Assembly: GCF_024294805.1 (NCBI RefSeq) | Contig: NZ_JANCLU010000014.1 | Span: 62,001 to 126,000 of the forward strand | DNA: 64,000 nucleotides | From: Alsobacter ponti | Lineage (GTDB): Bacteria > Pseudomonadota > Alphaproteobacteria > Rhizobiales > Beijerinckiaceae | Direction: 5' to 3' | Part shown: one piece after another, positions 58,457 through 64,000 of the stretch | Layout: each line of letters opens with the position of its first letter | Position numbering within the stretch: position 1 is the first letter of the stretch | Notes under the pieces: model-generated | Seen by the model: the letters and a program-made list of their open reading frames with translations, nothing else | Told to the model about the DNA's origin: nothing | The model's database searches: none | Translations under genes and position numbers: made by a program

Positions 58457-59791
58457 TCAGTTCAGCAGCGGCGACCAGGCCGGGTCGGAGGCGTAGCCCG
58501 GCGAGGGCACCGGCACCTCGACGCGGCCGGTGGTGTCGACCATGAACAGCCGCGCGCCGGAATTGCCGCCCGCGTCGCGGAAGAACATCAGGTAGCGGCC
58601 GTTCGGCGCCCAGGTCGGGCCCTCGTTGTGGAAGCCCTCGGTGAGGATGCGCTCGCCCGAGCCGTCCGGCTTCATGATGCCGATGGCGAAGGTGCCGCCC
58701 TTCTGCCGCGTGAAGGCGATGTAGTCGCCGCGCGGGGACCACACCGGGGTGGAGTAGCGGCCTTCGCCGAACGAGATGCGCCGGGCCGCGCCGCCGCCGG
58801 CCGGCATGACGTAGATCTGCTGCGCGCCGCCGCGGTCGGATTCGAACGTGATCTGCGAGCCGTCCGGCGAGTAGGAGGGCGAGGTGTCGATGGCCGCCGT
58901 GTCGGTGAGGCGCGTCGTCTGGCGCGAGCGCAGGTCCATGACGAACAGGTTGGTCGACGCGCCCTGCGCCAGGCTCATGACGATCTTCTGCCCGTCCGGC
59001 GAGAAGCGCGGCGCGAAGGTCATGCCCGGGAAGTTGCCGACGATCTCGCGCTGCCCGGTCTCGATGTTCAGCAGGTAGACCTTGGGGTCTGAACCGCCGA
59101 ACGACATGTAGGTCACTTCCTGGCTGTTGGGCGAGAAGCGCGGCGTCACCACCAGGTCGTCGCCGCGCGTCAGGTAGCGGACGTTGAAGCCGTCCTGGTC
59201 CATCAGGGCCAGCCGCTTCTTGCGGTTGTCCTTCGGGCCGGTCTCGTCGACGAACACGACGCGGCTGTCGAAGAAGCCTTTGTCGCCGGTCAGGCGCGAA
59301 TAGATCGCGTCCGAAATGATGTGGGCGACGCGCCGCCAGTTGTTGGGATCGGTGAAATATTGCTGGCCGGTGAGTTGCTGGCCGGCGAACACGTCCCACA
59401 GGCGGAACTCGGCCTTGAAGCGGCCGGAGGGGTCGCGCGTGATGCGCCCCGTCACCAGCGCCTGGGCGTTGATGACCTTCCAGCTGTCGAACTGCGGCGC
59501 GACCTCGGAGTTCGTCGTCTTCTCGACGAAGGCCTTCTTGTCGATCGGCGCGAACACGCCGGAGCGGCGCAGATTGTTGGTGATGACGGCCGAGATCTGC
59601 GCGCCGAGATTGGGGTCGGTGCCGCCGAAATCGGTGATGGCGATCGGCATGGGCTGGAAATTGCCCCGGTCCACCGTGATCGAGATCTCGGCGCGGGCCG
59701 GCGTCGGCGGCGTGGCCAGGACGGTGGCGGCGAGGGCAGCGAGGGCCGCGGTGGCGGCGCGGGCGAAAAGGTGCATCGGGCGGACCGTCAT
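58457..59791 (-). CDS. tolB: Tol-Pal system protein TolB
   Basis: The 444-residue protein has a Sec signal (about 6-34, ending ARA), the TolB N-terminal domain (about 40-165: [28 protein letters not shown] in parts) and a six-bladed beta-propeller built on [36 protein letters not shown] and GPTWAPNG repeats. TolB is periplasmic and links the Tol motor to Pal. ATG at 59791 or 59776; neither has a strong ribosome-binding site. Confidence 0.95.
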   Translation of the reverse strand: MTVRPMHLFARAATAALAALAATVLATPPTPARAEISITVDRGNFQPMPIAITDFGGTDPNLGAQISAVITNNLRRSGVFAPIDKKAFVEKTTNSEVAPQFDSWKVINAQALVTGRITRDPSGRFKAEFRLWDVFAGQQLTGQQYFTDPNNWRRVAHIISDAIYSRLTGDKGFFDSRVVFVDETGPKDNRKKRLALMDQDGFNVRYLTRGDDLVVTPRFSPNSQEVTYMSFGGSDPKVYLLNIETGQREIVGNFPGMTFAPRFSPDGQKIVMSLAQGASTNLFVMDLRSRQTTRLTDTAAIDTSPSYSPDGSQITFESDRGGAQQIYVMPAGGGAARRISFGEGRYSTPVWSPRGDYIAFTRQKGGTFAIGIMKPDGSGERILTEGFHNEGPTWAPNGRYLMFFRDAGGNSGARLFMVDTTGRVEVPVPSPGYASDPAWSPLLN

Positions 59792-59907
59792 CGAGGAGGA
59801 CAAAGAGGAAGGCGGGCGGGGCGTCGCGGCGCGGTCGAGCGCGCGCCGGCGCAACGCAGGTAGCGCCGGGTCGCGGCGAAAGCATGACCGGCGGTCCGTC
59901 TCATCGC

Positions 59908-61095
59908 TCAGGCGCCCTCCGGCTCGAAGGTGATGTTCCATTCGCGCCAGTCCTCGTAGGTCTCGGGCGTGGCGAGGTCGCGCGGCAGGTTGAACGGCGA
60001 GCAGCGTCGCACGGCGCGCACGGCGCTCTCCGCCACCGTCATGAACATCGGATCGGAGGAGGCGTTCAGGATGGTCGGCACGCCGACCACCGCGCCGTCG
60101 CGGCCGATCTCGATATGCAGGCGCGGCTTCAGGTTCGGCGTTCCGGCCGCTCCGGCGGGAACGTTCCAGCACTCGCGCATGCGATCCTTGATGTACTCGC
60201 CGAGCCGGCCTTTCTGGCTCGGGTTCAGCTTCAGCCCGGTGGCGTTGGGCGTGCCGATGGAGGCGGTGCGGTTGACCTCCCGACCGGTCGAGGGCGCCTG
60301 CTGCGGCTTCTCCTTGGAAGTCAGCAGCTTCTCGATCTGCGACGGGTCGAACTTGGCGTCGGGCTTGGGCGGGGCCTTCGGCTTCGGCGGCTCGGCGGCG
60401 AGCTTCCTCGCTTCCTCGGCTTTGGCCTTCGCCTCCGCCTCGGCCTTGGCCTTCGCCTCGGCGTCCGCCTTGGCCTTGGCCTCGCGCGCCTTGGCTTCCG
60501 CGAGAGCCTTGGCTTCCGCCTCCGCTTTCGCCTTGGCGTCGGCCTTCGCCTTGGCCTCGCGGGCCCTGGCTTCGGCCTCGGCCTTGGCGAGGGCCTCGGC
60601 TTCGGCCTTGTCTTCCGCCGCCTTGGCTTCCGCGTCGGCCTTGGCCTTCGCCTCGGCGCGCGCCTTGGCTGCCTCGGCGGCCTTCGCGGCGGCGGCAGCG
60701 GCCGCCTGCGCCTTGGCGTCGGCTTCCGCCTTCGCCTCGGCCTCGGCCTTGGCGTCGGCTTCGGCGGTCAGGTCGCGCGGGCGCTCGGGCGGCAGCGGCT
60801 CCGCGGCGGCCTCGGTGGGCACGTCGCGCTTGGCGTCCTGGCTGTTGGGCTTCGTCTCCTGAACGTCCGCGACCTTGTCGACGCGCGGCTTGGGGTCCGG
60901 CTTCGGCGTCTTGGCGTCGCGTTCGCCCTTGGTGATCTGGTTCAGCTCGTCGGCGGTGACGATTTCGACGGCCAGCGATTCCTGCGCGTCCTCGAACTTC
61001 GCGGTGCTGCTGAAGGCGACGAGCGTCGCCGCGAGCAGCGCGAAGTGCGCGACGCCCGAGACGAGGAAGCCTGGCTGGGACCGGTCGAACTTCAC
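59908..61095 (-). CDS. tolA: Cell envelope protein TolA
   Basis: The 395-residue protein has one N-terminal membrane helix (about 12-30), a long Ala/Lys/Glu helical region (about 110-232) that spans the periplasm, and a C-terminal TolA/TonB-like domain (about 290-395) with RMRECWNVP and RRCSPFNLP. It transmits force from TolQR to TolB/Pal. The repeat-rich middle is normal for TolA, though it also makes the DNA look repetitive. It lies 15 bp downstream of tolR. Confidence 0.93.
   Translation of the reverse strand: MKFDRSQPGFLVSGVAHFALLAATLVAFSSTAKFEDAQESLAVEIVTADELNQITKGERDAKTPKPDPKPRVDKVADVQETKPNSQDAKRDVPTEAAAEPLPPERPRDLTAEADAKAEAEAKAEADAKAQAAAAAAAKAAEAAKARAEAKAKADAEAKAAEDKAEAEALAKAEAEARAREAKAKADAKAKAEAEAKALAEAKAREAKAKADAEAKAKAEAEAKAKAEEARKLAAEPPKPKAPPKPDAKFDPSQIEKLLTSKEKPQQAPSTGREVNRTASIGTPNATGLKLNPSQKGRLGEYIKDRMRECWNVPAGAAGTPNLKPRLHIEIGRDGAVVGVPTILNASSDPMFMTVAESAVRAVRRCSPFNLPRDLATPETYEDWREWNITFEPEGA
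60400..60768 (-). repeat. TolA low-complexity Ala/Lys/Glu repeat region
   Basis: Degenerate repeats encoding [11 protein letters not shown]-like units (residues about 110-232). They form a coding, helical spacer and are not a CRISPR or mobile element. Confidence 0.85.
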
Positions 61096-61110
61096 GCCGC
61101 GCCCGTGTCC

Positions 61111-61563
61111 TTATTTCTTCTGGTCGGGCTCGGTGACGAGCGCGACCTTGCGATAGCCGGCGGCGTTGATGACGGACATCACCTCCGCCACCTTGCCGTA
61201 AGCGATGGCCTTGTCGCCGCGCACATAGATGCGGTCGTCCTGGGCCGTCTTGGCGATGGCCTGCAGCTTGGGGACGATCTCGTCCATGCCGATGGGCGTC
61301 TCCATCAAATAGATCTTGCCGTCGGCCCGCACCGAGACGGTGAGCGGCTGCTTCTCGATGTTGAGCGCGGCGGCCTTGGTCTGCGGCAGGTCGAGCGGCA
61401 CGCCGACGGTGAGCAGCGGCGCGGCGACCATGAAGATGATGAGCAGCACGAGCATGACGTCGATGAACGGCGTCATGTTGATCTCGGACATCGGCCGGTG
61501 GCGGCGGCCGGCGCGGCGGCGGCGGCTGGGCGCGGCTCCCGAGGCGGCGGCGGACATTCCCAT
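61111..61563 (-). CDS. tolR: Tol-Pal system protein TolR
   Basis: The 150-residue ExbD/TolR protein has a basic cytoplasmic N-terminus, one membrane helix (about 35-55) with the key Asp in [15 protein letters not shown], and a periplasmic domain with [11 protein letters not shown]. It forms the proton-driven stator with TolQ. It lies 25 bp downstream of tolQ. Confidence 0.95.
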   Translation of the reverse strand: MGMSAAASGAAPSRRRRAGRRHRPMSEINMTPFIDVMLVLLIIFMVAAPLLTVGVPLDLPQTKAAALNIEKQPLTVSVRADGKIYLMETPIGMDEIVPKLQAIAKTAQDDRIYVRGDKAIAYGKVAEVMSVINAAGYRKVALVTEPDQKK

Positions 61564-61588
61564 GAGGCGAACTCCTGCGCGGCGGCGG

Positions 61589-62308
61589 TCAGGCCGCGAT
61601 CCGCTCGTCGATCTGGCGGGACAGGATGGCCGAGAACTCGTCGGCGAACCCCTCCAGCCGCGCCTGCTGCTTGGCGGCCTCCGCCTGCAGCTTGTTGTAG
61701 GCGATCACCGCCGGGATGGCGGCGAACAGGCCGATGGCGGTGGCGAACAACGCTTCGGCGATGCCCGGCGCGACGACGGCCAGCGAGGTGTTCTTGGAGG
61801 CCGCGATGGAGCGGAACGAGGTCATGATGCCCCACACCGTGCCGAACAGGCCGATAAAGGGGGCCGAGGAGCCGATGGTGGCCAGCACGAGCAGCTTGGA
61901 CTCCAGCCGCTCCACCTCGCGTGCGATGCTGACGTCCAACACCTTGTCGATGCGCTGGGCGAGGCCGGCGAAGGCGCGGCTCGAACCCTCGAAGGACCGC
62001 TTCCACTCGCGCATCGCGGCGACGAACACCGAGGCCATGCTGGTAGTGTGGCGCTCGGCCAGCGTGCGGTACAGCTCCTCCAGCGACTGGCCGGACCAGA
62101 AGATCTCCTCGAACCGGTCCATCGAGCGGCGGCTGCGCGAGAACAGAAGCGTCTTGTCGATGATGATCGCCCAGCACCAGACCGAGGCCGCGAGCAGGCC
62201 GAGCATGACGAACTTCACGACGAAATGCGCGCCCCAGAACATGGACCAGAGCGAGATTTCGGCGCCGGGGGCGGCGAGGCCCTGGGTCACCACGTCGGTC
62301 GCGTTCAT
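61589..62308 (-). CDS. tolQ: Tol-Pal system protein TolQ
   Basis: The 239-residue protein has three membrane helices (about 20-50, 145-170, 182-205) and the family motif [17 protein letters not shown], then [20 protein letters not shown] in two parts. With TolR it forms the proton channel that powers outer-membrane constriction and maintenance. First gene of tolQRAB. A 245-bp non-coding gap before it probably holds the operon promoter. Confidence 0.95.
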   Translation of the reverse strand: MNATDVVTQGLAAPGAEISLWSMFWGAHFVVKFVMLGLLAASVWCWAIIIDKTLLFSRSRRSMDRFEEIFWSGQSLEELYRTLAERHTTSMASVFVAAMREWKRSFEGSSRAFAGLAQRIDKVLDVSIAREVERLESKLLVLATIGSSAPFIGLFGTVWGIMTSFRSIAASKNTSLAVVAPGIAEALFATAIGLFAAIPAVIAYNKLQAEAAKQQARLEGFADEFSAILSRQIDERIAA

Positions 62309-62553
62309 CGGCTAGGGTCCTCTCGTGCTGGCGGGTCCGGCCCGTGGCCGGGACTGGACCCCGGCCGGGCGCAATCCGTCTCGCTGCCGGGCGGGGCTGA
62401 CGGAACGGGACGTATCGGCGGTTCCGTTCAGTCGCCTTCGAATCCGGCGAAACGAGGGCGCTTCCCCGGCCACGCGCCGCGTCAGCTCCCCGGACGAGTT
62501 AAGCGGGCGTCAGGGTTAACAGCGCGTTAGCGCCGGCCCCGGAGGGCTGGATT
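62309..62553. other. Intergenic region between tolQ and ybgC, 245 bp
   Basis: No convincing gene is seen. GTTAAC motifs occur near 62515 and 62525. The region likely holds the tolQ promoter. Confidence 0.4.
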
Positions 62554-62961
62554 TCACGCGTCCGGGCCGCCGGAAAGGGCGGCGCGGATGGCGGGCGGCA
62601 GGCGCGCCGGCCGGCCGTCGACGACGCCGGCCACCAGCACCTCGGCCGTCACCAGCGTCTCGTCGCCACGCAGCACGCGCTGGCGCATCGTCATCGACGC
62701 GCCGCGCAGCTCGCCCGCCCGGGTCTCGACGGTGACGATGTCGTCCATCCGCGCCGGCTTCAGCCAGTCGATGGTCATGCGCCGCACCACGAAGTGGAAG
62801 GCGTGCGCGCCGTGCAGGTCGCCCTGCCCGATGCCGGCCTCGCGCAGCAGGTCCGTCCGCCCCCGCTCCATGAAGCGCAGATACGAGGCGTGGTAGACGA
62901 CGCCGGTGAAGTCGGTGTCTTCATAGTAGACGCGGATGGAGAGCGTGTGGACCGGCGCCAC
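62554..62961 (-). CDS. ybgC: Tol-Pal-associated acyl-CoA thioesterase
   Basis: The 135-residue hotdog-fold protein has the family signature YYEDTDFTGVVYHASYLRFMERGR (positions about 9-32, in parts), with the catalytic Asp and Tyr/His. YbgC thioesterases hydrolyse short acyl-CoAs and associate with the Tol system. It lies 3 bp downstream of ruvB, so it is co-transcribed with it. Confidence 0.95.
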   Translation of the reverse strand: MAPVHTLSIRVYYEDTDFTGVVYHASYLRFMERGRTDLLREAGIGQGDLHGAHAFHFVVRRMTIDWLKPARMDDIVTVETRAGELRGASMTMRQRVLRGDETLVTAEVLVAGVVDGRPARLPPAIRAALSGGPDA

Positions 62962-62964
62962 GGG

Positions 62965-64000
62965 CTATTCCTCGCCCTCGTCGAACAGGCCGAACTGGGC
63001 CACGGGGCGCGCCGGCTCGGCGAGGCCGAGATGGCGGAAGGCGTGGGGGGTGAGCACGCGCCCGCGCGGCGTGCGCTGCAGGAAGCCCTGCTGCAGCAAA
63101 TAGGGCTCGATGATGTCCTCGATGGCGTCGCGCGGCTCCGACAGCGCCGCCGCGATGGTCTCGATGCCCACCGGCCCGCCGCCAAAATTGACGGCGACCA
63201 GCTCCAGGTAGCGGCGGTCCATCAGGTCGAGCCCGATGGAGTCGACGTCGAGGAACTGCAGCGCGCGGTCGGCGGCGACGCGATCGACGCGCTCCACCCC
63301 GTCGACCACGGCGAAGTCGCGCACGCGGCGCAGCAGCCGGCCGGCGATGCGCGGCGTGCCGCGCGCCCGGCGGGCGATTTCGTTGGCGCCGTCCGGCGTC
63401 ATCGGCACGCCGAGAACGCGCGCGCCCCGGCTGACGATCAGCTCCAGCTCCTCGACCGTGTAGAAGTTGAGGCGGATCGGGATGCCGAAGCGGTCGCGCA
63501 GCGGCGTGGTCAGCAGCCCGGCGCGCGTCGTCGCGCCGACCAGGGTGAATTTGGCGAGGTCGATCTTCACCGAGCGCGCCGCCGGCCCCTCGCCGATGAT
63601 GAGGTCGAGCTGGTAGTCCTCCATCGCCGGGTAGAGGATTTCCTCGACCGCCGGGTTGAGGCGGTGAATCTCGTCGATGAAGAGGACGTCGCGCTCCTCG
63701 AGGTTGGTGAGCTGGGCGGCGAGGTCGCCTGCCTTGGCGATCACCGGGCCGGACGTCGAGCGGAAATTAACGCCGAGCTCCCGCGCCACGATCTGCGCCA
63801 GAGTCGTCTTGCCGAGGCCCGGCGGGCCGACGAACAGCACGTGGTCGAGGGCCTCGCCGCGCGTCCGGGCGGCCTCGATGAACACTTTCAGATTGGCGCG
63901 CGCGGCGGCCTGGCCGACGAAATCGTCCAGCACCAGCGGGCGGATCGAGGTCTCCAGGTCGTCTTCGCGCTTCTCCGGCGTGACGAGGCGGCGGGGCGGG
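62965..64000 (-). CDS. ruvB: Holliday junction branch-migration helicase RuvB (5' end outside window)
   Basis: The frame runs past the window edge. The codons read [20 protein letters not shown] before LVLDDFVGQ, which is the normal RuvB N-terminus, so only a few codons are missing. The AAA+ motor shows Walker [12 protein letters not shown], Walker B LFIDEIHR and sensor [16 protein letters not shown], and the C-terminal winged helix ends [16 protein letters not shown]. It drives branch migration in the RuvABC complex. The apparent GTG start at 63933 is internal. Confidence 0.95.
   Translation of the reverse strand, partial: PPRRLVTPEKREDDLETSIRPLVLDDFVGQAAARANLKVFIEAARTRGEALDHVLFVGPPGLGKTTLAQIVARELGVNFRSTSGPVIAKAGDLAAQLTNLEERDVLFIDEIHRLNPAVEEILYPAMEDYQLDLIIGEGPAARSVKIDLAKFTLVGATTRAGLLTTPLRDRFGIPIRLNFYTVEELELIVSRGARVLGVPMTPDGANEIARRARGTPRIAGRLLRRVRDFAVVDGVERVDRVAADRALQFLDVDSIGLDLMDRRYLELVAVNFGGGPVGIETIAAALSEPRDAIEDIIEPYLLQQGFLQRTPRGRVLTPHAFRHLGLAEPARPVAQFGLFDEGEE

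Noticed and set aside
60400-60768. Dense short repeats that could be taken for a CRISPR or tandem array
   Set aside because: The repeats are in frame within tolA, code for the Ala/Lys/Glu helix, and have no unique spacers of constant length.
62965-63933. RuvB starting at the GTG at 63933
   Set aside because: The upstream codons to the window edge encode the normal RuvB N-terminus, so the gene is truncated by the window and the GTG is an internal valine codon.

Overview
The window is about 64 kb of GC-rich chromosomal DNA, almost fully coding. It comes from an alphaproteobacterium, most likely order Hyphomicrobiales (Rhizobiales). Evidence for this is CpdR, a 1,600-residue NAD-glutamate dehydrogenase, the three-gene pntAA-pntAB-pntB transhydrogenase, divergent ccmAB/acnA, the 49-residue aa3 oxidase subunit IV, a zinc-free L36 and the tolQRAB-ybgC-ruvB block. 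I cannot name the genus. No phage, insertion sequence, integrase or CRISPR array was seen.

Layout. Positions 1-3650 hold a lipase fragment, hisN, an N-formylglutamate amidohydrolase, cpdR and tRNA-Val(GAC) with its own terminator. Positions 3668-4912 hold an MFS transporter. Positions 4989-27596 form the accessory heart of the window, a Wzx/Wzy-type exopolysaccharide (EPS) locus. It contains a polytopic protein of unknown role, a Wzc/ExoP-like tyrosine kinase, a secreted GH16-RTX glycanase, GtrA and a polyprenyl-phosphate glycosyltransferase, an initiating sugar-phosphate transferase, a Wzx flippase, two GT2 enzymes, a WecG-family transferase, a Wzy polymerase and a second GH16 enzyme. Set inside it are cysD, cysNC, cysQ, a sulfotransferase and a cysteine-bearing Rrf2 regulator. 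Positions 27738-49980 are mostly housekeeping: L36, TPR proteins, NAD-GDH, thpR, an ECF sigma factor, rlmN, prpE, an acyl-CoA ligase, two DUF465 proteins, a diguanylate cyclase, purEK and rpsU. Positions 50056-64000 hold pntB-pntAB-pntAA, cox subunit IV, ccmBA, acnA, a DUF1223 protein, tolBARQ, ybgC and the 5'-truncated ruvB.

How the parts fit. The main inference is that the EPS locus makes a sulfated polysaccharide. CysD/CysNC turn sulfate into PAPS, the sulfotransferase moves the sulfuryl group to a sugar acceptor, and CysQ removes the PAP by-product. The initiating transferase, GTs, Wzx, Wzy and Wzc build and export the chain, and the two GH16 enzymes could trim it. The acceptor, the polymer structure and the link to the Rrf2 regulator are inferred from gene order, not shown by sequence.

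Many long ORFs lie antisense to these genes, as expected at this GC content; they were treated as shadows. Start codons were set by ribosome-binding sites, family N-termini and overlaps, and several are GTG or TTG.
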